A stretch of DNA of 64,000 bases from Nymphaea colorata (taxonomy: Eukaryota; Streptophyta; Magnoliopsida; Nymphaeales; Nymphaeaceae): assembly GCF_008831285.2 (NCBI RefSeq), contig NW_022204755.1:1-64000 (forward strand). Reading direction: 5' to 3'. Numbering within the stretch: the first letter of the stretch is position 1; the number at the start of each line of letters is the position of its first letter. Of the stretch, positions 35,854 through 47,149 are shown piece after piece. The notes under the pieces were generated by a model. The model was not told the origin of the DNA. It was given only the letters and a program-made list of their open reading frames with translations, and did not search any database. Both the position numbers and the translations under genes were made by a program.

Positions 35854-36541
35854 ATGTTAATACATACTTACATGCATCATTAACCAATGGGGTTGGTAGG
35901 ATGACATATTCACAAAGGACCCTTGCAGAGCAGACTTGTGGAGGAAGCAAGATGATTACTACAGGGAAATGATAAATCAACTTGAAGATAATGGAAGGTA
36001 GAAGAATAAGTTGGTTTATTATGTCTACACACTTTAATTATTTATCGAATAGATAAATTGTTTTTAATTGAATGAATCACCTTAAGTAAAGGAGGAGGCT
36101 GAATCTATCGGGGATATGGATTCCTGAACATAGTTGTATTAGTAATAACAGAAAACTTGGTTCTTAATATGATATTTGAAGAGTCATCACTAATTCTCGT
36201 GAAAGAGTTGAGAAGAATCAAGAGGCATTGAGTCTAGCAACACTAATTTTCTTTTGAATATTTTATTGCATTACAATATAGGGTCAATAATTATAAAAGA
36301 AAAATTAAAATGGAATTAAAATTACACGTGCCTTTCATGTTTCTCTCCTTTTCATGAATTACACGAATGTTGAGAACCAGGTTTGTGCTATTTGTATGTG
36401 ATTCTTTTTCAATACATGATAAAGTAGGTAATCTAGTTAAGGTCCTTTCTCTTGTGAGCTCTCCAGTTCCCTCCATGTAAATGCCTTGCATGCAACTTGC
36501 TCTTGATTGTGAAACATGAACTTGTACTGGTTCATCTCTGT
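35854..36541. other. Unassigned sequence between copia C and the ClpP/R relic
   Basis: About 35900-35960 can be read as DDIFTKDPCRADLW, faintly like the end of a copia RNase H, but it is too short to call. Nothing else recognised. Confidence 0.3.
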
Positions 36542-37150
36542 CAGCCTATTGCAAGGTTTTAAGGTCAAGCTACTTATATTGATCTTGCCATGAAAGAAAT
36601 TAAAGATGTGAAGTATGAATTGGTAAGAAGACGGACTTCTTTATTTTATAATGAACGTATCATAGATGAAGAGGTATAAAACCCTTTTATGATGTCAGTT
36701 TTCCCCTTCTTCTGTTCTGTCTTAGTTATATATTATATAGTAGTGCAGAACCACTTCTTTATGTCCCTCATCTTCTATCTAATTTTTTAATCCTTATAGT
36801 GGATTTTTTTTTTGTTTCTTGATCTAGTTTCAATAAATTGGGGAAAATTTTATAACTTTTGAGTAAAAAAATCCAAAAATTTAACTACTTTCATGGTCAA
36901 ATTGGTAATCTAGTGAACCCACTTTAAGTTGTCAGCCTACAGTAAGGTTCAACTTTTAATTACATAACCTAGTTTAACTTTTTATATAGGAGACTCTAGA
37001 AATACTCACCAGAAACCTTGAAATTTTGTTGCAAGGTCACTCTTTATGGAAGACATATAGGTAAATAGAAGATTAAGGAGGATATAAGGCATCGAAACTA
37101 TTTCAGCCCAACGAGGCAGTTGAATATGGAATCATAGGCATGGTATGAGT
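36542..37150 (+). pseudogene. ClpP/ClpR-like (S14 protease family) gene fragment
   Basis: Remnant of the C-terminal half of a plastid Clp protease core subunit, the complex that degrades stromal proteins. The first exon-like block (36542-36673) reads QPIARF, an in-frame stop, then GQATYIDLAMKEIKDVKYEL, ending at a GTATAA donor. The second (from 36990 after TTTATATAG) reads through LYGRHIGK, a stop, EDIRHRNYFSP and, after a frameshift, NEAVEYGII at about 37110. These match the usual order GQA-TD, K-HTG/IGK, D-R--YFSP, EA-EYGIID of ClpP/ClpR. The catalytic part upstream (Ser and His regions) is not present. Stops and frameshift make it a pseudogene. A ClpR subunit seems closest, but I cannot fix which one. 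Confidence 0.7.
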
Positions 37151-38740
37151 TGATGACTTTATTTATTGTAGAGAAATGCCAGCTGAAAGGAAACCTCTTA
37201 TTCAATTTTGTATGGGTACTCTGCAATGAAAGAGGGAGAGAGGATCGCAGTGTTGTTGCTAATCTAAGAAAACCCAACTTATATGAAGAAGTTGAATTTT
37301 CTTAGTTAACTGTATTCGCTTTTAACTAATAAATGGATGGCATGTTATGATAGAAATCTTTTCATTCTTGCTAAGAAATGTCAAAGTTGAATTCTCTTCA
37401 TTAATTGTAATCATTTTGACATTGTAGTTTAATAACATAGTATGGTCTCAGTTGAAAATTAGTCATAGACCATTACTCATCGTTCTTTAGTACAATAATG
37501 TCAGTTACTCATTGTTATTTAGTACAATAATATCTAACGGTCTTGATTTGTATTTGCTTCCAAGTTCTGCAGTTAATAGCATGATGGCCTAATTTGAGTG
37601 TTATTACATATTGATGTAGCAATTAAAGAAGTTCTGTTTTTGGAAGTACAAATATTTATGTGTTCCCGGTGATGGAAAATACATAGTAGAATTCATGCAC
37701 CATTGGCTTGAAGAAGCTCGACACCACAAGGTCAACAATGATCGGAAAATGGACAGCTCTAATTTGTTGTTATGGTGCTCATACATTTTTCTGCTGAGCT
37801 TTCTTCCATTTCACTGCCCATGGAAAAAAATATATTGTGGATGTTCTCATATCCCCAATCTTAGCCGTTCCACTTTTTTTTTTCAGTTACCACTTTGTTA
37901 GTCTTGTAAATTGTATTCGATGTTTTTTAAATATGACTACTCAGCCAAATCTCTACCAAATTTCATCACATACACTAGTATTGAACTATTTACATTCATC
38001 AAGATCTTTGGTGTGTTTATTTATTCCAAGTTAATGATTAATGAGTGTTGGTCTCCAATTTGGGTCTCCTATATCTACAGTTGCATTCTTTGTCAAAAAC
38101 CACTATTGCTTGTTGTGTATTTTACTTTTCTCAAACTGTAACATGCATGCGGTTGAGATTTTGAGTGGCTTTTCTTCTTTGATCCACAAAGTGTTCATGT
38201 GAAGAGGGGAATTTCTAGTGTATATTTTTTTCTTTGTGGCTTTTGTAGCTTTTATATGTTGTATCCAGAAATGGCAAGAGCATTTCTTCCTTTTCACTTA
38301 TTCATTAATTTTTCATTTCATATGTGAGATGCTGTAAGGTCAGAGGATCAACTTACAGCCAGTAAAGTTTCCTAAAAATGGAGAGGAATGTTCTGATCGC
38401 ACTCTATCCAAAATGCATTTTAGGGGGAATAAAATGGACAGAACATATTGAGAAAATTAAGATGGGTGGTTTGCAAAGGTAAAACCATCTTCTTTCTAGG
38501 AAGGCATACGTTCTTGAGCTCAGTTGTGATGACAATGGCATCAATTAATAAACAATCAATTGTCAAAGGGATCAGCAACTTTACGGAGTACTGACAGGTG
38601 TTATTTTCTTGGAGATGCTCATACACGATCTATAACTTGATGGTCGATGTTTTTGAGATGTTTTAATCTTCACAGCTACATTTGTAAGTTGCAAATAATT
38701 TTCTGATAACATTTTAATGCAACACTCACAAGAGATGACA
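37151..38740. other. Low-copy AT-rich sequence with one unidentified exon-like ORF
   Basis: Mostly non-coding. From 37620 an open frame after a TGATGTAG acceptor-like site reads YLCVPGDGKYIVEFMHHWLE and onward to about 37760 with protein-like composition, then becomes hydrophobic, intron-like sequence. I do not recognise it. The rest shows no motif. Confidence 0.35.
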
Positions 38741-39722
38741 TGTAATTTAACTGGCATATTGCCTAAAAATCTGATTTGTCTTTCGTCGGTCCCCCTCCAT
38801 GCACTAGCGGTCTTTCGACCTCCTGTAGCTGTTCTGAGAAGGTTTGATAGGATTATTCGTAGATTTATCAGGGATGGTGATCGACCTTCAGATTGGCTTG
38901 CACGTTGGAATATGGTTGCCCTTCCGCGTCTTCTTGGGGTGTTGGGGTTACCAACCTTAGTCCGGCATGTGAGTCCTTCCCGTGTTCCTGATGGTGGCCT
39001 CTCCCAACTGAACATTCTCCAATCACCCTATTCATTTATTCCAAATTTGACCTCTCTTCCCTTAGTGTTTGGAATTGTTTCATCTCCCACACCTCTCCCT
39101 CCCACTTTTGGTGCGACCTGGTTTTTGCCCTTCCCCGGCTTGCTGACCTCCCTTCTGTTGCACCCCCATCTTGGCCTCTTTCACCTTTCTAGGGATTCAC
39201 TTTTTCTTCTTGCTACCTAGCCTCTTTTGGTTCTTCTGTTGCGTTGCTCTCACCCCTGTCCCTTTGGTCCCCAGGACCTTCTCCTCGTGCTATTACTTTT
39301 GTCTGGCTTCTTCTTGCTGGCCACATCAACACTTTTAACCACTTACATCGCCTTGGCATCAGTTTAGCTAACCAGTGTTCCCCTCTGTCTCACCACAGTT
39401 GAGTCTTGGGTCCACCTTTTTACTACTTGCCCATTCTTTGTTAGTGTTTTTGCCTCTGCATGGCCTTCCCATGTTAGTAGCCTTCCAGACCCACCCTCCA
39501 TTCGCCTTCTTTTCCTCCTTTCTCCTTCCCCCACCTGTCTGCTTCCTGGGGCGAGTCTAGAGGTTGTGACTCATTTCTTCTTGGTGGCACATTTGGGAGG
39601 AGCGCAACAACAGGGTCTTCAGGGGCACCTTCTCATTGCCAGATGCTGTGGCTCGTCTGGTGCAGGGGGATGTCCATTTTGCTATTCAGCTATGGCGCCA
39701 TCCTCCGTCTACGGCTGGGTGA
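38741..39722 (+). pseudogene. LINE (non-LTR retrotransposon) ORF2 C-terminal fragment
   Basis: The end of a plant L1-type ORF2. RT C-terminal region: RRFDRIIRRFIRDGD then WNMVALPRLLGVLGLPTL (about 38820-38970). A zf-RVT segment (GHINTFNHLHRLGI, CPLC, ESWVHLFTTCPF) lies at about 39310-39440. The terminal IWEERNNRVFRGT and a stop at 39720-39722 follow. Frameshifts lie between these parts. No catalytic RT core is present, so this is a 5'-truncated copy, as is usual for LINE insertions. 39723-39850 is probably its 3' UTR. The region is markedly richer in C and T than its neighbours. Confidence 0.8.
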
Positions 39723-40027
39723 CTGTGCTACACCATCTTTTTTTATTTTTGTGTGATTGTCTTGTATATTCATCTTTTATTTATGTTTTTGCGGTTTATT
39801 CTTGTACTTAGGGGACTTGTTGTCCCAAATTTTGCTATGAATTCCCATTTTGTCGGCTCTCTCTCTATTTGCTTCAGTAGTCTATGTTTATGTTTGTTGG
39901 TATCGATCTAGATTATCTTTTTGAAACCATCCCACTTTCAAATTAGAAAGAACTGGCTTACCTGCTATAGAAGTAGCATTTTGTTTTGTTTTCAAAAGAA
40001 AAAGGAGACCTATAGCAGTAGAGGAAT

Positions 40028-40270
40028 CACTACTGTAAGAACTTCTAGCAACGACTTCTACCATTGTCAATAACTCAACGAGTTCTTACCAATGATGTTA
40101 TTGACAATGACCTTGGGCCTAACAAAAGACTTTTCCCCATGCTGTAAAGGGCAAGGGCAACCTTAGCTGTTCGCTAGGGCAAGAGTACTTGCCAATAAGT
40201 TTATTGGCAACTGCATTATGACTATTCGCTATGGTAAAAGTCATTGCCAATAGCATATATTATAGTTGTG
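40028..40270. mobile_element. Possible miniature CACTA (CMC) element
   Basis: It starts CACTACTGTAAGAACTTCTA followed by GCAACGAC, very like the termini of plant CACTA elements. Subterminal repeats TTGACAATGAC and TTGCCAATAAG follow. The other end (TATAGTTGTG) is only an approximate TAGTG, and no clear 3-bp target duplication was found. Confidence 0.45.
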
Positions 40271-41069
40271 GTTTATACACAAGTGGGCTAGATCCCAACT
40301 CTGCTCATGTCTTGTCCTGCTCGAGCTATTGTGCTTTAAAAGGTCAGTTCAAACTCCACTCAACAAACCAAGACCAACTTGTGCTCGACACTGAACCTTG
40401 AGCAAAGTATCCTGTGACAGGTATAAAATGGATAGACTCAAGGCTCGTTTAAGCAAGAACAATATTTTTATAGCTAACTACATCACTTTGTGAGGCGTTG
40501 CAAGGTTAATCTAATGATCAACCTTCATATGAACATAAGATGAGACTTTATAGTCTGCCTCCCAAGATTTCTGAATCCCAGCAGCGATTATCGCCAGAGA
40601 ATTTTTGGCAGGTTCGAAAATGCTAACAAAATAAGCTTTGAATTTCCTTTTAATGAAATCTTTTATTTTGGAAATCAATTTTTCAATTTAATCTGGCTTG
40701 CAGTTACGAGATGAAGGATAGGGCTCAGGGCCACTATCCAACCGAAATAACAACGAAATTGAAGCACCCAATTTGACATTTTTTTGGAACAATTTGTACG
40801 GTGCAAAAGAAATCTAGCCATATAAAGAACTTTTGGGAAAAGAGGAGGCAGGGCTATAGAAAAATAGACCATTGTCTTTTTTGGCCCCTCAAAATAATGC
40901 ATCAACCTGTTGTGCATCATCACAAGCCCAACACTTCTGTCTGCCACCACTACTTTCCTCCCCATGCAATATCTTGCATGTTTCAGATGACGCATAAGAG
41001 AAAATCAGGGCTGCCACGGAATCAAAAGGGCATAACCAAGGAGGCTGGGAATGGATGGAACAGAGTATC
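40271..41069. other. No recognised feature
   Basis: AT-rich DNA with short ORFs on both strands that lack recognisable domains. Confidence 0.3.
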
Positions 41070-41505
41070 GTGCTCTTCTTCCTTTCACATATTTCTACTG
41101 TTTATGTAGATAATCAATTTTTTTACAGGCGTAAAAGAGTATTTTCTATTACGACAATATCATGCCTTCAACCTTCTATAGAATTTCTCATGCATGGCAA
41201 GGAATACCATGATTCAATTTTACAGGTTTACAGTGGTGTAAAAAAACAAAGTTAATATAGCACAACTTTAAGAATTCGTTTTCATTTTCCATAACAGATC
41301 CCAAGGGTAGAAGGCCCTACTGTTCTTTCATTTGCTATGTCGTACTTTCTCCACTAAATCTTTTGAGAAGACAATGATGATGTTGATGATGGTGGAGTGG
41401 CAACAACAAGCTCATGAGGAGGCCTGCGACACACTTTACCCCTTCTTCATATGCTCACCATCCCTGTTTCCGTAACTGAGAAGCGCTCTCTCTCTCTCTC
41501 TCATG
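41070..41505 (-). repeat. Mosaic repeat block Y, partial inverted copy
   Basis: Reverse complement of about 30160-30605 (and of 50850-51300): same TTACAGGCGTAAAAG, CTTCAACCTTCTATAG and AGAAGGCCCTACTG strings, ending in the CT microsatellite at about 41488-41503. The left half of Y is absent. Confidence 0.85.
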
Positions 41506-42881
41506 TGTTTAGTCTAGTATCGATGACATGGGTCTAGTGCTCGACCAAGTTTGCATTGGTTTCAGATTCAGATGGTATTAATGTAAAATTGGGAATTCGA
41601 ATTTCGATTCAGATTTATAAATTTACAATAATGTAGAATAAAATATATTATTTAGATCGGTTCTGTAAATTTGGGTTTAGATATCCATTATCTTTTTTTT
41701 CTGGTATGCAATTGGGTGTCTATTGATACTGAGTCCGAATCCGAATTCAATCGGATGCCAATTTTTAATACCGAATCTGATCTGATTTTTTATTTGGATA
41801 TCAAATTTTTTATTCCCGACCAAAGACTAATAGAACGATGAACTGCATGGGTCTCCGGAAGCTTGAGGAATTAAATGTCCACAAGGAAATAGAAAATGGT
41901 GCCGAGAATATGGGAGATGAAGATGTCAGATGACGTCCCACAGCCATTTGTGAGGCATTATTTCCACCGTCAGATGGCAACATACATCATCACATAAGAT
42001 GCTACTTCCACGTCATCTTCACATGAACTTGTGAAATCCTTCTTCATTCTTATTGCTCGGTCACACTTCGCATTCATTCTTCTCCTACTTTGTCTGCTTT
42101 TGTTGTTCTTTTTTTTTGTTCTCTCTTTTCATTAAATCTTGTTATTCATGGTATTGTTATTATTATTATTTTGTTATTTTTATTGTTTTATTGTTATTTA
42201 ATTAAGCTAACCGGTATGTTTATCCTTTGAGACTTTCTCAGCAACGACCCTTGTAGTTTGAGAATATTTTCCAAAACCGTCTTAACTTTGCGTTTAATTT
42301 TAACTTCTTAAGCCTTATGAAAGTTTCACCCTTCAGTTTAAAGCCATCCACTTAAACTAAGTTGCCAATTTTAGCTGCAAAATAAAATACCTATAGCACC
42401 CATTTGAATATCTTATGCACACTCTCTCTCTATCGCGCGATCACCTTTTTGTTAAAATTATATTTTAATATTAACTTAAAAATGTTCAGGAAATTATAGT
42501 ACATCAGATTAAGCCACAATTATCTACACTTATATAGTATTAAATGTCATAATAAATGGTGTAACAACAAAAGTACTCTTCGCCACCAAAATTCAGTCTA
42601 TAGTAAGCAGTTGCACATTTAATATATATCTGATCAAGGTTTAACAGATCTGCAAAAGATAGGTTCACATTTTCATTTATTTGAACACCACATTTAAAAT
42701 AGATAGAGTTGCACACGATATCCAGGACTCCCATCCATTGCTGGACCATCGAAGTGTTTAAGAGTACTGTCATATGTGGGCGCGCACACAAATATACTAT
42801 TGATGGGTCTTAGTGGTTTACATTTTGGCTTTAATTGAAAACTATTCTTTACCCTTTGGAATTTCAGGATCTTAAAGCTGA
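41506..42881. other. AT-rich sequence, possible decayed miniature element
   Basis: 41530-41830 has repeated GAATTCGAAT/CCGAATCCGAAT-like words in both orientations, as seen in some plant miniature DNA transposons, but I could not define terminal repeats. The remainder has no recognised feature. Confidence 0.25.
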
Positions 42882-43100
42882 TGTACTTCAGGTGAAAAGG
42901 AGATTAACATTCCACCACCAGAAGATATCTTAAAGGCCCCTCCATTCCCACAGCCTTTTTGTGGTCGTAGATTGCATGTGGACCTGAGCAGGATATGCTA
43001 TACCCCCGAGAATATGTTTCAATATATATGGAGAGTTAACTATAATTTGCATAGGCAAATAAAAACTTTACTGTTTGAAGTTTCACTTGTTAAGAGATGA
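42882..43100 (+). pseudogene. Unidentified exon-like open frame
   Basis: An open frame without an ATG start reads EINIPPPEDILKAPPFPQPF, then GRRLHVDLSRICYTPENMFQ, and continues to a TGA at about 43098. The upstream TTTGGAATTTCAG at about 42857-42867 is acceptor-like, in a different place from the frame start. The composition (proline-rich, charged) looks like a real protein segment, but I recognise no family. It may be a host gene fragment or chance. Confidence 0.3.
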
Positions 43101-44285
43101 CATTGAATCACATGTCAAACCTTACAGAAAAATGACGCTCGTTTCTTGAATTATGCCCAAGAAAAATTGGATCCTAAACAGAAACTGCCTATGATGCCAA
43201 CATCCTTTTTTATAAATAAGCCATTGTTTTTTCTATCTCTAAAATTACAGAAAACATGTCTGAATTTTTTTACCGAGTAGTGAGCAGGTCGTAAGAGGAG
43301 ACTGGAAAAAGTTGTCAAAATTTGAATGTCTTAGATCAAGTCTTGCTCAGCTCATTGCCATATCTTTCACCTTCAATTTCAAAAAACAAGAAAAGCGATT
43401 TTCATTCCCGTTTCGAAGTAAAATGAAGTCTTCCTCCAATTAATTAAAAGGCACCATAAATTCGTTCCCATTTTGATATTTTTTTTCTAGGTTTAAGTCT
43501 TCAAAAGATTTACGAAGCATCTTAATTCATTGTCATTGCCATGGCTTATGCTTCCATAAAGTTCAAATCTGAGGTTTTGGCCATATATTAATAATCTAAA
43601 TCCTCATTTTTCTGTGGGTGAGAAATATACTGTTTGTTTATGGGTCCCATTAAGGGAAAAAAAAATTTCAGATCAACGTTAGATATAAGATCCGAAACTA
43701 CAAAACACACAAGGAAGAGGAGATGACTAATTGGCTTGACAATAGTTCAAGCTAGCTCTAGATTAACTATTATCTATGCAACAACCTCACAAGTCTAACG
43801 AGCTTAATGTCCCCAAAAAGGCATTTGTTATAGAGAAGACCCAAAAAATGGTCGAATGAATATTCTTGATCATGGATATCTCTATCGGCAGTCATGTTTT
43901 TATACGTTAACCATTCATGCATAGTTCATGGGTTCAAAGAAAATAACAAGGACCCTCTTCTTAAAAGTCAAAGCAGGTAAATGCTTTTAATAACAAAAAT
44001 GGATCCATCTCTTCCATGTCTCTATCAGAAAGTACAGTCAGTTTCCAGGTTATTAAATTTAAATTACAACCATCCAAATATAACAGTTGGTGCCAGGTTG
44101 CTGGTTCCAGTTGCAAGTTTCCTTGCACATGAAGCCTGTTTTAAAGAAGACTTTTAAAGGGAAAAAGGAATTATAAAAATACTAAAAGATTATAATGTAC
44201 AGACCATTATAAAAAATTTCTAAAATATTAAAAGACTAATTTTTGTTGCTTTCACAAACGTGTGCACGCAGTTGAATCTCCCTCG
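43101..44285. other. No recognised feature
   Basis: AT-rich non-coding DNA; no ORF, terminal repeat or tandem structure that I can support. Confidence 0.3.
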
Positions 44286-44608
44286 TGTTGGGACATGCTT
44301 AACTAATCGAACATTGGATGAGATAATCGGACGAAATAAAGGGGAAAAGAAAAGAGAGAGAGAGAAGAGGCAAGTGGGCATGAATCCGACGTTCATGAAA
44401 AATCAGAGTTGAATGAAAATACACTGTTGAAAATCTTTTCTTAAGAAAAATAAGTGTCACGTTGAGAACTGTAAACATATAACAGAAAATGGAACTTGAT
44501 ACCAAAATACATGAAAAATTGGTATTAGAGAGAGTATGTAGGTCAAATAACCGAACCTCTATAATTTGTATCGCCCACCTATCTTTCCTTTTCTCTCTTG
44601 CTCTCTCA
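44286..44608 (+). repeat. Copia element D 5' LTR (candidate)
   Basis: A 323-bp stretch starting TGTTGGGACATGC and ending GCTCTCTCA directly before a Met-tRNA-type PBS. Length, TG...CA ends and position fit a short copia LTR. No second LTR is in the window. Confidence 0.65.
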
Positions 44609-44620
44609 TGGCATCAGAGC
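44609..44620 (+). other. Primer-binding site of copia element D
   Basis: TGGCATCAGAGC, one base different from the standard TGGTATCAGAGC initiator-Met tRNA complement, placed immediately after the LTR. Confidence 0.7.
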
Positions 44621-44754
44621 TTATTTTAAAAAAGACAAAGCTCATCCTGGTATTGCCTCACCAAATCCTTAGGAAATTTTCCTTCTGCACGAGCCATTCC
44701 ATTACTCGTATCTTTCATTTTTTTGCTGCTGCTTGGTATTGGCGTGTGATCTCA

Positions 44755-44872
44755 TGGCTGCCTCCTCAAGTTCTTCTACCGGTTCTGGTGGTTCTCTCCC
44801 ATCAGCCCACACTGAATCAATGCTTCCCTTCGCACTGGCTCCTATGAGCCTGCAGCATATTCTTGGAGTATA
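44755..44872 (+). pseudogene. Copia element D gag start
   Basis: ATG at 44755 opens MAASSSSSTGSGGSLPSAHT and continues to a stop at about 44872. A Ser-rich N-terminus about 150 bp after the PBS is the usual start of copia Gag. Everything downstream is missing or unrecognisable. Confidence 0.55.
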
Positions 44873-45606
44873 GCTCAGGCGTGTTAGCAGATGACATATA
44901 TGCAGAAGGAAAGAAATGGGCGGCAAGTGTGATATAGCTCACATCTTTGAAGGTATGCTTCATGCAAATTACCTCATATGTCTGCAATGCTGTTTCTCAA
45001 TCCCTTCATCCTGAACCTTGGAGGCAAAAGAAGGAAGAAAGCCATTGCTTCCTGCACCTCAAAGGCCTTGTTCCTAAGGCGGCCAGCTTCTTTTGGCTGT
45101 TTCTCCACCTTATGGTCTGAAGGCAGGGGTAGAAGCAGATGTAGGACTGTTTCGTGCATATTTATATTTATGAAATAATTACATAGTGTTTTGTTTGCCT
45201 AACGAGTCCTAAAGCTTCAAAATTTAAAGTATTACTGCACTTCAGCGAAGGAATTTTTGGAATTTAAAGAGGAAACGTCTTCTCAGTTCATATGTACGTG
45301 TACATCTTCTGAGTTTCATTTTCCGTTGTTCCCTAGCAGAAGAAATTCGACTGCTCGCCACCAATTAGAGGCTTTTCATAAAAGATAATAAAGTTGCATC
45401 TTTGTGGACATATCCATGGAGGCGGAGGTAAATCTATGGAGAAGCTTATTCATCATCAAAGAGGGGCCCGCAAGGTAAATTCTCATCATTTATCTTGTAG
45501 TTCTAACACAGGCTCTCCTTTTTCTTTTCATCTGTTTTTGGTAATTTGATAAGAGGTTGAAACCTCACACCCATTCCCTCATCCCTGGGTTCAAGGCTGT
45601 TGAATG
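44873..45606. other. No recognised feature
   Basis: Short overlapping ORFs on both strands at 44974-45178 have no recognised domain. Confidence 0.3.
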
Positions 45607-45785
45607 CAGTAACGGATCTACATATATGCTGGCATGGGCAGTTGCCCATGCCAACAACAAAATTTTTATTTATTTTTACATAGATTTCTTACAATTATTT
45701 ACTTATTTATATATATTTTGCACCTTCAAAAATTAGAATTTCTATAAGAGTGCCCCATACCCAAAAAATTCTGGCTCCACCACTG
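45607..45785 (+). mobile_element. Miniature hAT-type element, 179 bp
   Basis: Imperfect terminal inverted repeats: CAGTAACGGATCTAC at the left, and ATTCTGGCTCCACCACTG at the right (reverse complement CAGTGGTGGAGCCAGAAT). It is flanked by GTTGAATG (45599-45606) and GTTGAACT (45786-45793), an 8-bp target duplication with two changes. hAT elements typically leave 8 bp and start with CAG/CAGTG. The interior is AT-rich and non-coding. Confidence 0.75.
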
Positions 45786-46820
45786 GTTGAACTGTTCTTT
45801 CTTCTGTTTAAAATGAGTAGCTTTTCATCGATTGTGTTGCTTTCAGTAGGAGAAAATTATGAACATTTAACTGAGTTCTTATTAAGTGCAATTCTCGGTT
45901 TGGCTCCTGATGTTGAATTCTTCACCAAAAATTGATGACATTCATTGTTAGGGTAGCCATTCCTTTTCTTGCAATTAATTAAATGTCAAAGAAAGGCAGG
46001 AATGGAGCACAAAATGCTAAGGCAATTGAATCAAATTACTCAAAATGTCAACCATTAATCGTATTGGGCACGGTTATGTCATTCACAAGAGAAAAATAAG
46101 CCAGCACAGTCTCAGTCTTCCAAATGAAATAGAAATGTATATAGCTTCCTTCTAATTAATGTTTTCATTTTTCATTATCGTTGTTGCCAATTTTTTTTGC
46201 TAATTCTCTCCTTTCTTTCGTTCCAGTTGTACAAACAACCACAGAATCACGGTCTTTCAATTGTTAATGGCTGTAAATGTCATGTTGTATTTTTCTTCTA
46301 AAATGTTCGTTCTTGCTTGTTTGGTAATGACTCTGTTTAGAAGAGTACTCTATTCTCCTAAAGAGAACAACTAATAAGAAAATGATCTTCTCCTAATTCA
46401 TGGTACTTGAAAATATATGAATCCATACTGCCCTTTTCTTTCCAAATAAGCTCAAGCCAATCCTTGACGAACTGCATGGGCCAAATTCAAGTTTTTAGAA
46501 CTCGAGCCAAGTTTGAGCTTCACAGTATTTGGAAGTAATTGAGTCGTGTCTGATAGGCAGCTTCACAGTTTAAGGCATATTTGGTCCAATTCAGACAATC
46601 TACCCAAAAAAAAAGAAAAAAAGAAAATCCATAGACGTTGGCAAACCCTCAGCAGTCATGGGGGTTTGCAATGACATTAGAAAAGAAAATCTGTGCTTGT
46701 TGCCATAGGCGATAGTCACCACAAGAACACTCATTCTTGCCGATGGTGGATTGTCCATCCAGACATTCGAAGTGATGATTTTCCATCAATGTCTCACTAA
46801 GGAAGACGATGCTCACAGAG
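45786..46820. other. No recognised feature
   Basis: AT-rich non-coding DNA. Confidence 0.3.
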
Positions 46821-46821
<1 letters not shown>

Positions 46822-46856
<35 letters not shown>

Positions 46857-46885
46857 AAGAGAGAGAGAGAGAGAGAGAAAGGGAG
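46822..46885 (+). repeat. Compound microsatellite (TA)n-(GA)n
   Basis: A TA dinucleotide run followed directly by a GA run. A second GA tract lies at about 47090-47128. Confidence 0.9.
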
Positions 46886-47149
46886 AGAAATTGGGTACCT
46901 GAACGAATGCTCACCCTTAGGTAATACAAAACTCTACAATATACATTAGTATTTTTTTGCATCTGCCAACCATTGACATCGAAAATGCCCTACACATTTT
47001 TAAATTGTTGTTCACTGATCACCCACTTTGTTTTCTTTGACGTGGAAGAAAAGATGTACATCTAAATGACTCCGCTACTTCAACATTCTTTGAGAGAGAG
47101 AGAGAGATTGAGAGAGAGAGAGAGAGATTTGATAGGGGGAGAGAGTCAA

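Noticed and set aside
35900-35990. Copia RNase H C-terminus
   Set aside because: Only a DIFTK-like phrase in a short frame, too little to support.
41530-41830. GAATTCGAAT-rich miniature element
   Set aside because: No definable terminal repeats or target duplication.
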